Source: Annona cherimola
Lineage: Eukaryota; Streptophyta; Magnoliopsida; Magnoliales; Annonaceae
Direction of reading: 5' to 3'
DNA: 64,000 nt
Assembly (NCBI GenBank): GCA_030490835.1
Contig: CM059972.1
Location: 47,471,452-47,535,451 of the forward strand
Shown here: in pieces, positions 22,311 through 35,029 of the stretch
Layout of the letters: the number at the start of each line of letters is the position of its first letter
Position numbering within the stretch: the first letter of the stretch is position 1
The notes under the pieces: model-generated
The model's input: only the letters and a program-made list of their open reading frames with translations
What the model was told of the DNA's origin: nothing
Database searches by the model: none
Position numbers and translations under genes: made by a program

Positions 22311-24080
22311 TATTGGTTCGAGTCAAGAGGGAAGCGATGAATTGGGTTATTAAAAAAATCAAGGTTGATTAAAACTTAACCCCTTATGAGTTTAATCCTT
22401 TTGAATGAAACATAGAGGGCTAGTAGAAGAGCAAGAAATAGAATAAATGCACCAACATAAAACACACATAATTATAGTAATTTAAGTAACTTTCTTACTC
22501 CACTCTTTCAAGCACAAACTTCTTTGTATCTTGGATTCCACTATCTCAACGGAGTTACAACTAAAGTCTTAGCTCTTTTCTAGATTCTAGCTCTAGGAAG
22601 CCTTTACAACAACTTATAAGTAGATGGTAAGTCCCACTCCAATCGATCATTACTTGTGTTACATATTGACCTTAGTCTCCAATACCAAGCTAAGTAACTT
22701 TAATACAATAAGAAATAAATGAAATAATTAAATCTACACTTTACATATTTGTGTAGAGCAGTTTAAGCACAATAGCAAGTTCCTGAGAATTTGAGGGAGA
22801 TGAGAGGTTGAAGCACTTGCAGTGAACTTGAGAGACTTGCTTGAAAGATCACTAATTTTACTCTTAATAAATTCTCTTGTTAACCCTAATACCTCTCCTT
22901 GACGTACCTTAAATATTTGCGGAGAAAATTTGAACAATAAATGTGCCAACGTTAAAAAATTTCTGATCATTATAACTCAAGTCGTTTCTGGAGTTGACTT
23001 TAACTGCGACTTCATCTAAGTCGCATGCTGGAGTCAACTTTGTTTGCGGCTTTGATCTTCCAATTGCTTTCAGAGAATTATTCTTCAGTTTATGTTCTCC
23101 AAGTTGACTTGGTTCACCTAACTCACATGTGAAGTTGACTTAGGCTTTGAATTTACTCTATATTGAAATTTGAGAACTTTAAATCTTTCTTCTTTTGCCT
23201 TTCTCTTCTTTAAGTCTTGTTCCTAAGTCGACCTCATGTGAGAATTTCTGATCATTATAACTCAAGTCGTTTCTGGAGTTGACTTTAACTGCGACTTCAC
23301 CTAAGTCACATGCTGGAGTCAACTTTGCTTGTGGCTTTGGTCTTCCAATTGCTTTCAAAGAATTATTCTTCAGTTTATGTTCTCCAAGTTCTATTCCAAG
23401 TTGACTTGGTTCACCCAACTCACATGTGAAGTTGACTTAGGCTTTGAATTTACTCTATATTGAAATTTGAGAACTTTAAACCTTTCTTCTTTTGACTTTC
23501 TCTTCTTTAAGTCTTGTTCCTAAGTCAACCTCATGTGAGACTTGATCCAAGTCGCATGCGGAGTTGACTTGAAGGTTCGATTTTGATTCTGGTACTTAGT
23601 CAAATTTTCATGTCTTCTTTTAAATTCTTAAGTCTCAAGATTAGGGTCGACTTTGTATTCGACTTCTGTTAAGTTGCAGGGTGAAGTTGACTTGGAGTGT
23701 GACTTTAGTGCTCTAAATTGAGTTAGCAAAATTTTTGTAGTCTTTACAATTCCAAGTCGTATTCTGGAATCGACTTCAGTTGTGACTACACCCAAGTCGT
23801 AGGTTGAGTCGACTTGGAGTGCGGTTAGTTGTCAATACTTTATATTTAAAACTTTTACTCAATAGAGTTACTCTAAGTCAATGTTGGAGTCAATTTGGAT
23901 ATCGACCTAACCCGAGTCGATGTTGAGGTTGGCTTGACATTGCAACTTGGATTATTTTTACTTGAATTTCAAGATTCTAACTTCAAATATTAAATTAAAC
24001 ACATCAGTATATATAATATTTTTAAATTCGTTTGTTAATCATCAAAACTTGGGTATATCGTGATTTGTAATTTTAACTAG
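22311..24080 (-). mobile_element. Decayed Copia LTR (D), same family as C, E, A, B
   Basis: Left end TATTGGTTCGAG corresponds to TGTTGGTTCCGAG of LTR E. Landmarks follow in the same order: GAATTGGG, the segment with TCTAGATTCTAGCTCTAGG, a long palindrome region, and GTTAATCATCAAAAC near the right end. Many GTCGAC sites are now GTTGAC or GTCAAC, leaving only about three intact, as expected from loss of methylated CpG. A segment of about 285 bp is tandemly duplicated (about 22959-23243 and 23244-23540). The right end is eroded and approximate. Confidence 0.75.
22959..23540. repeat. Tandem duplication of about 285 bp inside LTR D
   Basis: TTCTGATCATTATAACTCAA begins at 22961 and again at 23246, and the following sequence repeats with few differences. 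The second copy has an extra 11 bp near 23395. Confidence 0.85.
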
Positions 24081-24883
24081 TTAGGTTCACAAGTTCTCCT
24101 TTAATGAGTAATATTCGAATCAAATAAATATACCACATATCCGTTGCAGACATCGCATGTGAAACTCTAGACCACGGGTATTCTTATCCCTTGATTTTTA
24201 ATTATCGTTTTTTGTTCTTAAGATTCTCTTTTCTGTTGGTTCCGAGTTGTATGCAATTACCCAAGAGGGGAGGGGTGAATTGGGTAATTAAAAATTTTAA
24301 ACATAAATCAGAAACTTTACCTCGGTATAATTTAATCCCCTTTAATGAGATAACTGGAAAGCAATAAGATAATGAAAGCGGAAATGAAAAATAATAGACA
24401 AGGTTTATAGTGGTTCGGGCAACCTTCCCTACTCCACTCTTCCAAGCTCACACCCTTTGTGACTTGGGTTCTACTATGTATTCCGCGAATACAACTAGAG
24501 TCTTCTCTCTCTTCTAGATTCTAGCTTTAGGGGGCGTATACAACAAGCAGCACAAGTAGGTGACGAGTTCCACTCCAATAATAACCTTACTTTGCTATAA
24601 CTTGGTTTGAAATACCAAACTCAAACCAAGCACCAAAAACCAAATAACAAGATGAAATGAAAGAATCTATACTTCACAGATTTGTGTAGCAAGTTTCAGC
24701 TCAAGGAAGAACACGTAGAAGTGATGAATCGATTAGCGTTGTAGCAAACAACAACTTTGAAGCTTGTTCTTCCTTTGAAAGTATATAAATCTCAAATGTA
24801 GAAGAAAGTGAAGTGTAAGTCTTAGAAGCACTTCTTTCCTCTTTTTCAGCTCTATCTTGTATGTTTCCACGTTTGCTTGAGTG

Positions 24884-24894
24884 TCTATATATAG
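24884..24894 (-). promoter_or_regulatory. Putative TATA box of LTR E
   Basis: CTATATATAGA on the minus strand, placed as in LTR C between the palindrome array and the 3' part. Confidence 0.5.
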
Positions 24895-24974
24895 AGGAAA
24901 GATAATTTTGAACGTTATGAAGTTGGTTGGTGCGTAATAAATGCGTCAACCTTCAAAAATTTGAACTTTATGCC

Positions 24975-25800
24975 TTCAAGTCGCAGATGGAGTCAACTTT
25001 GGGTGCGACTTCGCCCAGGTCGCATGCTGGAGTCGACTTCGGGTGCAACTTTGCCTGTGCTCAGCTTGTTCAAGTTCTTCCTCAGGTCGACTTGGCCTTG
25101 GACTTGACCCAAGTTGCATATGGAGTCGACTTCGGGTGCGACTTCGAGTTCTTCCAAATTTCAAGTCAGTCTTTTAGGTCGACTTGGTCTGGGACTTGAC
25201 CCAAGTCGATGCTGGAGTCGACTTCGTTTGCAACTTGACCTTCTTAACTTGCCAAGTGAACTTAAAACTCTTTTGAAATGTCTTTTACTTGCTTGAGCTT
25301 CTTTATATTAGTTTTTCTACCAAATATTTTCATTGCTTAATACTTAGTATATTCATCATTGCTTTTATGCTCCGTGTCTTGAATCTCGAGTGCTTGAATA
25401 GTGCGTGAAAGAAGTCCATGTATGTGATCTTGATCCTCCATGATGAATATATGCAACTTTGTTTGCTTTGGACTTGGTTTAATCTTCCTTTGTTCCAAGT
25501 CAAGTGTTTGAGTCGACTTGGTCTTCAACTTGACTCAAGTTTTGCCTCAAGTCGACTTGGCCTTCGACTTAGCTCTTGGAATTCTGCACTGCCAATCTGA
25601 AGTCGATGCTGGAGTCGACTTGGCCTGCGACTTCGCCCAAGTCGCATGTGGAGTTGACTTCATGTGCGACCTCAACAACTCTTGGTCCCCAATTTCAATG
25701 CTGGACAAAAATGAGGCTTTGAAGTCGCTGCTGGAGTCGACTTGGCCTGCGACTTCACTTAAGTCGATGTCTGAGTCGACTTGGGAATCGACTTGGCCTA
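24975..25800 (-). repeat. GTCGAC palindrome array of LTR E
   Basis: Ten GTCGAC hexamers plus many AAGTCGC/GCGACTT half-sites in two clusters (about 24975-25240 and 25500-25800), separated by a segment without them, as in LTR C. Confidence 0.8.
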
Positions 25801-26099
25801 TCATGCTTTATATTTTCCATTTTTATAACCTTAATCATTTCACAAAACACATTAGTAGCTAAAACATACTCAAATTAAGTTGTTAATCATCAAAACATAT
25901 GCTTTGGGTATTTTGTATTTGATTTCAACAGTTGTTTCCAACATTTTCTTCTTTACTATTCTTTATTCTCATCCTACTCGCTTAGTATTTGATATAAATG
26001 TTTGAAAGTAATGTCTTAAGTACCAAATTCTCTGTAGGAGCGGTCTTTATTAAATACTATAATTTATTACCTGTGCATTTATAAAGAAAATCGAACAAA

Positions 26100-26427
26100 G
26101 ATGTGAAGAAATGGTTAAAAAATAAAATAGTTATGGAGAGTGAAAAGTTTTAGTCAAAATAGTTTTAGTTTGCTAAATATGCCATAAATCTAAAACTTTT
26201 CACTCCTCATAACTACCTATTTTTTAATTATGTTTTCACTTCTTCATCTATAATTATCTTACTTTCTAATTATTTCTACACAACTACTAATATATCTAAC
26301 CTATATATTTTAACTTTATTCTATTTACTCTTTATCATTATCCCTACCATATTACATCATTTCTCTCATTTCAACTTTTACATAAAAAAAATTTCATGAA
26401 AAATTTTATCACTTCCCAAACACAACT
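26100..26427. mobile_element. MITE-family copy with an inverted half-copy
   Basis: From about 26190 to 26427 the sequence follows the MITE body and ends CCCAAACACAAC. An inverted partial copy (26115-26153) of its left end precedes it, giving a 38-bp stem with a loop of about 36 bp. Confidence 0.5.
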
Positions 26428-27671
26428 TCAGTATAACGTTAGTTCCATTCACATTTATTTTTTAGTCGAAGATAGGACAACATGCAAAAAATGGTATTTT
26501 AGGCTAGGTAGATTTTTTAAAATGATAAAATTGCCCCAGTTGCTTTTGTTGGGTGGGGGTAATTGTCACCATTGGGATTTTGATGGGTACAAATTTGTTA
26601 GAATTCCAGATCTAATCACTAGCATCCTTATCATATGATCCAAGTTGATCTCTTAGTCAAAATTATTGAAACTAAACTAGATCTGCCAGTAACATAGGTG
26701 TGCATGAAATCTAGTAGCCTCCTTTTATTCGTCCCTATTTATGAACTCATGGTTAGCGACCATAAAAACCATTGCCTTATTGACAATGATGATTAAAACC
26801 AGTAACCTACTTCTCACCTATTTATTGTGAAATTTAATTGGATAGTAACACATTTTCTCATTGTTATGCCTTGTTCTCCATGAATTTGGCATCCTTTTAG
26901 CAACAACATCTCTTCATCTACATGGTTGGTGGGAAGACCCAACTACAGATCACAGTGGCTATGATTGTCAAAACCAATAGATCCCACCTTTAGTTGACTA
27001 GATCCGTGCCCTCCATTATTATCAACACTAATAAGCACCAAATTAACAACCACGTCTATAGAAGGCTACCATATGTAATTGTGGTTGTCACTTTTGTCGA
27101 GTAGGGATGACTACCACCATTGAGATTTTCATAGGTATGAGTTTGCTGGAATTGTTAATTTTTAAGGAGGTAATGTCATTGGATCATTAGTTTTTAATGA
27201 GATCAAGGATGGCTAAAGCTGTCGAATGTACACAAGGTAGCTTGGCATTGATTAAGGGATGCTGAATGTAGATTAATTGATGTATTTCCATTAGAAGACT
27301 TGCTGGATTTACTAAGGAAACCTACCCGATTGATTCAGTTTGTTAGAGTGGTAATGAAGAGTTTCTAGTGTTGACCATTGAAGTTGAAAGGGATGTCAAC
27401 AATTTGCAAATCTAGATGTCAATGACTTCATTTAGTAGATCGACAAGGAAAGGGTGACGACAAGATTAGCAACTATTTAGCAAATGGATGGTCATCTATG
27501 ATGTCAATTGATTACATAAGATGGTAGAGAGTGAGGATAAGGCCTTTTAACTAATCAGCCATTGCAATTTGTATGCGCGGGTGCTTTGAGTCCATATGGC
27601 TCAAGGCCTACAAATAAGAAGGATAACTTCATCTTTTCTAAACATCATTTAAGTGTGAGTATGTGATTATG
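26428..27671. other. Non-coding stretch
   Basis: No supported gene or element end. The composition is less AT-rich than the surroundings, possibly old degraded transposon DNA. Confidence 0.35.
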
Positions 27672-29142
27672 ACTAGTGACAATCTCATTTATATTTTGAT
27701 GATTAACAAGTTAATTGAAACATAAATAATGAAACTAATGTGTCTTATATAATGTGATGCATAATTATGTATGATTTTTTTATTTACATCCAAAATTTAA
27801 TGAGAAAGACAAGTATGATTAATTTTTATTTAGGCAAGATTATCAACCATCACTAATATAAAGATTGCAAATACTCAACATTGACAAAGACCGCGCAACA
27901 AAATTTTTTGAGAATAGAGTTAGCAAGTTCTTTAACTATAAAGTATATATCTTGTCACATTAAGATCTTTGGCGAACTCAAGAGTTGATTTATGTTGGAA
28001 GACATAAGAAATTTATATAACTCAAAGATTCAGGAGTGAAATCCATAATTGACACCAATTTAAATCAAAGCATCAAGACCAAATGAAGAATAAGATTTTA
28101 AAGTAGAGTTTGAGATCCATCTTATTGGCAAGATAGATCTCATGAGACCGATTACAACAATGATCTCATGTAGGTGTAGAAGATATGAGATTTAGTAGAA
28201 GATCTAAGAGTCATATTGATTTCAATACTGGCATCAATTTCAACGTTGAAATGGATTTCAGAGAAAATAAAGCTTCTATAATGGATGGATTTCAAGGACC
28301 AAATTAATCTCAACATCAACATAAATTTCACGACCTCAATCTCATCAATGACATCGATTTCAAGAATGCTAAAGTTCAAAAAAACCTAAAGTTATAAAAG
28401 AAAGCAATGAGAGATATATTTGTGAAAGAAGTATATCAAATCTTCAAAAAAAATCAAGAAAGTGTTTCTACATGTTGTAGTTCTTGGGAAGAACATGAGA
28501 TAAGTTGTAGAACTTAAAAATTTACATGAGAAATATGATTTTCAAAGTGATATCAAATCTTTAAGAAAAGTATTAAAAAAGTGTTTATACACTTTGTACC
28601 TCTTGTGAAAGAATATGATATAAGTTGTAGAACTTAAGAAGTTATATGAGAAATATGATTTTTAAAGTGGTAAAAGATAGCCAGAAAGTGTGACTAATAG
28701 AAGGAAAAAAAGGTTGTGAATAAATCTTTAAATGACTTAAGATTTTGAGCATGTTTTGACAACATAAATGTTGGAATAAAATTTTGAAATATTCAAAAAA
28801 CTCAAAATAAATCTTATTAAAATTTGGCATCATTTGAGTAAAACTCACGCTAATAGAAGATTAATCTATTATAGAAGAAAGGAAGAACCGAAAAACAAGT
28901 TCAGAAATTAATAAGTTAGAAATATTTGTATTTAACTTAGGAGATTTTCAATTGGATATAAGAGGAACATAACCTGACTATTTTTGAAGGAAAAATGAAA
29001 CATACATAAAGTATTAGGTTAAGAGAAGATGTAATAAAAGATAGAAGCTATGAGGACTAGGTATTTTTTTATTATAACTCTTCCCTATTCATGAGGTAAT
29101 TTATGAATATGTTCAAAGGAATTAATGATATTAATGTGGTAT
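27672..29142 (+). mobile_element. Possible 5' part of an old Copia-type LTR
   Basis: TTTTGATGATTAACAAGTTAA at about 27694 matches the start region of the LTR C family (GATGATTAACAAG). Repeated GATCTCAT and GATTTCAA words follow, in the place where LTR C has its palindrome arrays. A tandem duplication of about 117 bp lies at about 28434-28670. No terminal TG or PPT is clear. Possibly continued at 33707-34317 beyond two LTR insertions. Confidence 0.3.
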
Positions 29143-29579
29143 ACAACTGTGGCGCCCCGAACCGAAGCGTCCACATAGTCCTTACTCCAAGATCTTGTCG
29201 ATTGGTAAACGTGAATCAGGATTGTTGCCCTGATCACGCGGCGGGTTCTTAATTGGATCTCGTCCAATTTTTCTTTTTTTTCTTTTTCTTTTCTTTCATC
29301 ACATAAATATATACTCATCATCATTCATGATGGACTTATCCATAACATCATAAATCATCAACTTCTCATATTATTCATAACTTCATAATTTCATACAACC
29401 TATGTCTTTTTCATCATATCCCATTAGGGAATCTATTCATATAAAAATCTACTAACCTTTGTAGATTCTTCTTTTCCTATAGCAACACATGTCCTTCATT
29501 TCTTGGCTTTCCCTACACTTGTCTGAGGTTAGGAAAACAAAACATGAGTCGAAACTCAATAAGCAAGCATTTTTCATTT

Positions 29580-30430
29580 TAAATGCATTCCTCTCCATTC
29601 GATAGAAGACACTTACCAAGTGATCAACTACCAACGGAATAGAAACCTTTTCGTAAACCATATTTCGAAATCTTTCATAAACCATTCATGTAAATCATTC
29701 ATAAATGCATTTCTCTCCATTCGATAGAAGACACTTAGCAAGTGATCAACTATCAATGGAATAGAAACCTTTTCATAAACATATTTCGAAACCTTTCATA
29801 AACCATTCATGTAAATCATTCGTAAATGCATTTCTCTCCATTCGATAGGAGACACTTAGCAAGTGATCAACTATCAATGGAATAGAAAACTTTTCATAAA
29901 CATTGGATGTGCAAATGCTTCCTTTCCACTCCTGACATAAACCTTCGTGTGCGGGTACGCTAGCTCAGGGAACATCTCACATAACATGGTCCAATACGCC
30001 GGCTGTCTCCGACTTGGCCTCATTAAGAGGAACCTCTCTTCCTCTTGACACCTACATGGTTCCTACATGCATGACTTTTGATTTCCCCAGCGTTATATAC
30101 CTCTTACACCAGGTAACTTGTCATTCTCATGTAGAGAATTATTTGCATCATCTCTTAAAAATATCTTTTGAAATCCATGTGTGCAAATACTTTCTTTCCA
30201 TTCTTGACATAAACCTTTGTGCGTGGGTACGCTAGCCAAGGAACATCTCACATAGCATGGTCCAATACGCCGGCTGTCTCCGACTTGGCCTCATCAAGGG
30301 GAACCTCTCTTCCTCTTGACGCCTACATGGTTCCTACATGCATGACTTTTGATTTTTCCGGCATTATATACCTCTTACACTAGGTGACTTGTCATTCTTA
30401 TGTAGAGAATTATTTGCACCGTTCATTTAA
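29580..30430. repeat. Two sets of tandem repeats within the solo Gypsy LTR
   Basis: The first set has a unit of about 121 bp with CTCTCCATTCGATAGAAGAC, three copies. The second set has a unit of about 270 bp with CCAATACGCCGGCTGTCTCC, two copies. The 4.26-kb solo LTR at 56768 has related single-copy sequence. Confidence 0.8.
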
Positions 30431-31073
30431 AAACATCATTTCAAATCCATGCTTTTCTTTTCAATCCATGTATGAAAATGCAATGCATTCATTTACATAT
30501 AACATTCCTTTGCCTCCACCTCTGGGGAGGACGCCGTCGGCACACAACCCATACGACTTGGCAATAGTGAAGGGGGACCCTCTGATCCGCTTTCTACCTC
30601 CACCAAAGCCTCTTCCTTATACATCATACATGTGCACATGTCCATGAACATCACATAATATCAATATGCCGGCATGACTTTTCATAAAAACTCATAAACA
30701 TTCATCATTTCAAAACATTATAGGAATGACCATCCTTAAACACATTTCATAAATACTTGGGAATAAAATCATATTTTCAAAAGGGTTTGCTTGCTTACAA
30801 TGAAACAATAAAATCACATTTTAGAAAGCTTGCTTGCTTACAATGAAACAATAAAATCACATTTTAAAAAGCTTGCTTGCTTACCTTTGCTTTGCTTCAA
30901 CCTGACTCCTTTATCCTTTCCTTTCATTTTCCCGAAGTGGAGAGATTCCACTTTTTCTCGCACTTTCTCTCTCTAACTTCCTCCTCTTCTTTCTCCTCAA
31001 GGCTAAAACGTGGTGGGGGTGAAAAATGCTCAAATGGAGCTGGGTTTGAGTGCTTTGGTCGTTCACCCCATGC

Positions 31074-31090
31074 CCCCTATTTATACTTTT
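31074..31090 (-). promoter_or_regulatory. Putative TATA box of the solo Gypsy LTR
   Basis: On the minus strand AGTATAAATAGGGGG, almost identical to CTATAAATAGGG in the LTR at 39027. Confidence 0.6.
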
Positions 31091-31750
31091 TGATTTTTCA
31101 TCAAATTGGATTTTACCCCCCCTTGCTTGAGGTATTAAATTGTAAATATATTTTTTTCTAATTTCCAAAAGGTGCTTTGAGCCATGTGCAGCCACCCTAG
31201 CTACTGTTCACGCCTCCCCTATGGCAGCCCTATTTTTTATAATTTTTTGATTTATTAAATCAATTATTTTAGGCTAATTCAATCTTAGCCATTGATTTTT
31301 GATAATGATGGATTTGGACCATTGGATTTGGCCCCAAAAGTCCAAGCTCCAGCAGCCATAGCAGCTTTTCATTAATTATTTATCCATTTAATTAATTAAA
31401 ATTAATCCAAAGTCAAATACTAATTAATGAAAAAGTAAAGCTACTTTTTGATCTTCAAATGACGTTTAATCTTGACCCTTAATTCATGATTTTTGATCAA
31501 TCTTGGACCACTCATCATGTTCATCATCATATTTTGGCCATCCATAAAAAATTTCATCTCAATCCGATGTCCGGATTGTAAGATATGAATTTTTCTTCAT
31601 GTTACTTCAAAAATCCATCAAAAATCCGAAAATATTAAATAAATCAAAAAGTTGTTATTTTGTCCTTTTGTGGGAAGCTTCCTTTTTCGTCTTTTATGAT
31701 TAAGTTAATCCAAAGTGATTAACTTAACATATTCCTTAATCCCACATTTA

Positions 31751-31785
31751 CTATTCACGTTTCACTATTCACGTGCACTATTCAT
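31751..31785 (-). promoter_or_regulatory. CACGTG/GTGAATAGTG motif cluster in U3 of the solo Gypsy LTR
   Basis: ACTATTCACGTG-type words repeat here upstream of the TATA box. The inserted element has the same words three times at 39185-39220. CACGTG is a known plant G-box core; its use here is not shown. Confidence 0.45.
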
Positions 31786-32064
31786 CCGAATTTCATAATT
31801 AATTATTTTAACATCTACTCCCTCATAATTTCATATTTCATGAATATATATATTTCATTAATACATTACCTAGGGTTTACAACCCTAGGATTTTATACGT
31901 GTCTAAGATTGGGGTTTCACAACAACGTATGTAGATATGGTAGCTAAGGGACATATAGTGTATACATGCATATATTAAAACATTGGTATGTAGGGTTGTA
32001 TAAGACATCATTCACAAACATATAATATATGAGTATGAGTTTTGCACTTGCATGTTCTTGTAGT

Positions 32065-33706
32065 TGTGACCCCTGGTTATGATGTGATTTGTTGGGTATT
32101 GATTTAGAGGTGTATGATTAACGCATTATTTGGGATACTATGACTATCTTCTACTTCGTAGAGTAAGTACAGGATTCAAGGAGGCAACGACCCCGGAGAA
32201 AGTTTTAATTCGCTAAGTCGTATGGGTGGGAAAGCAAGTTGCAAATTGTAATTGGACTCGGCTCATGCTTGAGCCTAACCCGAATCAATGAGGGTTTAAT
32301 TTAAAGAAGGGCCTGTGCTAGGGGCTTCATTCATGCTCGTCTCTCTTCCTCTCTTCTTCTCCCTTCTTCTTTTGCTTCCTGTTTCCTTCTTTCCCTCTTT
32401 CTAGTCTCGATAGTCCTAGATCTTTCCAAAAAAATCTTCCAAACTGCTTTGAAGAACATCGATTCACATCAAGGAAGCTCGAAATCCTGAAGATTCGAGT
32501 TTAAGGCCACTATTTTAGGAAAAATCACAATTGAGGTAAGTAGATGTTGCCTCTTTTTGAATTAATGATGGAATCTTGTCTTAAAAATAATATAGGGCTG
32601 GTGCAAAGGGGTAGTGTCCAATAATTTTGTAGTTTGGAACATTAGAGTTCATGATAGTTTATGGCTAATAAGGTTTGTGAGGAAATCAAACGTTACTATG
32701 TGATTTTTTGTAAAACAGACGACCGATTAGTAGTCTTTACATCATTAGAACAGGACATTAGTCAAGTGGGTTAACCTAGGATGAGGAACTAGATGTTTGT
32801 CCTTTAGGATCTATCATGTATTCGATAAAATGCTTGTGTGACAATTAATAGACAAGATTTAAAGTAAACTCTATTAATTTTGCTGATATTGTATGCAGAA
32901 TTTGTGACATTTGTTCTAGTGTGTTATGGATGATGCATTATCTGAAATTGGTGATTGTAAAAGGTTGTTCATGATCCTTGGTTGACATAAAGAGAGAGTT
33001 GTTCATGACCCTTTGTTGACATGAGGAGATAACTATTTGTGGTCTTTGGTTTACATGTGATTATATGTATATGATATTCGGTATGGGTGTTAGACTCATA
33101 CGTCCTGTATGTTCATTTAAGAATCATCTTTTTACAACATTATCTTGGCATGTGCATCTGGATTTTTATTTCCTTCACGTTGTGCTAACGACTATCTACA
33201 TACTGAGTCTGCTTAGACTCACATGGTTTTTTATTTTGTCATTAAATCACAGGTCAGGTGAGAAGCCTTGAAATGGGACCGAAGGAAGACTCAATCGAAA
33301 AGACATTTAGATTAGCATTTGTGTTCTTAGTTATTTTAGATTTTTTTGCTAATGCATGCAGACATTTAGATCCAACCGTGACAAACATATTGTATGTGGT
33401 TATTTTAAATTTGGTTATAATCTAAATAAACAAATATATATGTGATCTTTCGGATTGCTTGTGGTATAATGATGAGTTATGATGACTTTCTTTTTATATA
33501 GATGTCTTTATAGTATGAGCATGTAACTGTGTGAATGTAGGGCTAAATGTTTACATTTTGAAATAAAATTATGATATTCATGTATAATAGGTCCTTTATA
33601 CCACACTGCCCCCTTATAGTTATGGGGATATGCTGCCGAATTTTTCTTAGGTCAGGTGGCACCCATTGACTAGCCATTGAAGATGTTTAGGCAACAGAGC
33701 GTCACA
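32065..33706 (+). mobile_element. Candidate diverged Tekay-like LTR
   Basis: Starts TGTGACCCC and ends GCGTCACA, similar in pattern to TGTGGAACCC...GCGCCACA. Inside are a CT-rich stretch (32336-32400), a GAGGTAAG word, and a CTGAGTCTGCTTAGACTCA...CACAGGT block like the one near the 3' end of the LTRs at 41255 and 60565. Flanking pentamers do not match, so this could be a remnant and not an intact solo LTR. Confidence 0.4.
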
Positions 33707-34317
33707 GAAGCACCTGAAGCTAACAGCGAAATTGCATGGTAAGATCGATCTCAAATGCGATCTTAAACTCAATGGTTTGTTAAATTTGAATGCTGAAGCA
33801 TTAAATGCATAACCTACCGTAATTTCATCTCTTAAGCATCTAAGTATTTTACACCATCTCTAAGGGCTCAGTGCCCTATTTTCAAGTGAAACATTCATCG
33901 ATTAACTATTACTGCTACAAATCAACTCGAGCCTCTTGTGCTTACTGTTTTACATATTTGTAATATGTAGATTTTATTTGTTTAAAGTTCCATAGATTGG
34001 TATTGATGACCAAGTCTAAGAAAAGGTTATATTAGATATTGGTTAGAATGGTGCTTACTAATCACTTGTCTAAGTTGTTTTACACCCCTAGAATTGAAAT
34101 TTAGAAAAGAGATGAGACTGTAAATTGTATTAAGATACAATAGTGAAACCCAAAGCATAAGGAATATGCACTTAGAAGTAGGAGTGTTACTCAAACCACT
34201 ATAAGAATTATGTATTTGCTTTATGTACTTGATTATGTACCTTTCATTTCCACTTTTCTTGCTGCATATATTAATTCTTTCTAGCTCTACATCATTTCAT
34301 TATTAAGGATTAAGCAT
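33707..34317 (+). mobile_element. Remnant of the 3' part of an old Copia-type LTR
   Basis: Words in the same order as the 3' third of LTR C: CCCCTAGAATTGAAATTTAGA, GTGAAACCCAAAGC, ACTCAAACCACTATAAGAA. Plus-strand orientation, strongly diverged. May belong with 27672-29142. Confidence 0.4.
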
Positions 34318-34947
34318 TGTTGGTCTTGAGTTAATGGCAATTACCCAAGAGGGGAGGGGTGAATTGGGTATTTAAAAATTTTCAACTTCAACAGAAATTT
34401 TACCCCGGATTAATCTAGTCCCCTTTATGAAGAAACAGATGGAAAACAATATAGTGCTGAGAGCAGAAATAAAAATCAACAAGCAAGATTTTATAGTGGT
34501 TCGGGCAACTCTCCCTACTTCACTCTTCCAAGCTCACACCTCTTGTGACTTGGGTTCCACTATGTATTTCACAAATACAACTAGAGCCTCTGCTTTCTTC
34601 TAGATTCTAGCTCTAGGGGGCATAAACAACACACAGCACAAGTAGGTGACGAGTTCCACTCCAGTCACACACTACTTTGCTTACACTTGATCTTAGTTAC
34701 CCAAACTAAATGAAGTTCAATACAGCAAGAGAAAATTAAAGAAAATTTCTACACGTTACTGATGTGTAGAGGCAGATTTGGCGCAGAGAAGAACTTGTAC
34801 AACAGTATTAATGATTCAATAAGCAGCTCTTGGCAGTTTGAAAGCAGAGTTCTTCTATATGATGACTTGATCACTTAATGCTCTTAGAGATGGGAGTTGT
34901 GCTCAATCAATGATTTTCCCAGCTACCCGCCACATTCATATTGAATG

Positions 34948-34960
34948 CCTTTTATAAATG
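34948..34960 (-). promoter_or_regulatory. Putative TATA box of LTR A
   Basis: TTTATAAAAGG on the minus strand, in the position seen in LTR C. Confidence 0.5.
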
Positions 34961-35029
34961 TTGAGGGAATCTGAACATTTGGAAGTAGGTGGAGCACATT
35001 TTATGCACCAATTCCGACCGTTGCGACCC

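Larger units (their letters stand above)
24234..25943 (-). mobile_element. Solo LTR E of the Copia family, TSD TTTTC
   Basis: Plus-strand ends TGTTGGTTCC and TTTCCAACA, 1710 bp. The five bases before (24229-24233) and after (25944-25948) are both TTTTC, a perfect 5-bp target duplication. No internal region adjoins either side, so this is a solo LTR left by LTR-LTR recombination. It has the same landmarks as LTR C, including ten GTCGAC hexamers between about 24975 and 25800. Confidence 0.92.
29148..31921 (-). mobile_element. Solo LTR of a Tekay-like Gypsy element, TSD ACAAC
   Basis: Plus-strand start TGTGGCGCCCCGAAC and end GGGGTTTCACA. The five bases on each side (29143-29147 and 31922-31926) are both ACAAC. 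In sense orientation it starts TGTGAAACCCC and ends GGGGCGCCACA, as do the LTRs at 39027 and 56768. 2774 bp. It carries internal tandem repeats: about 121 bp in three copies at 29580-29904, about 270 bp in two copies at 29905-30430, and a short GCTTGCTTGCTTAC repeat at 30780-30885. No internal element region adjoins it. Confidence 0.9.

Noticed and set aside
24927..25862. Frames such as QVDLAFDL and STWPAT repeats
   Set aside because: Same palindrome array in LTR E, read in various frames.
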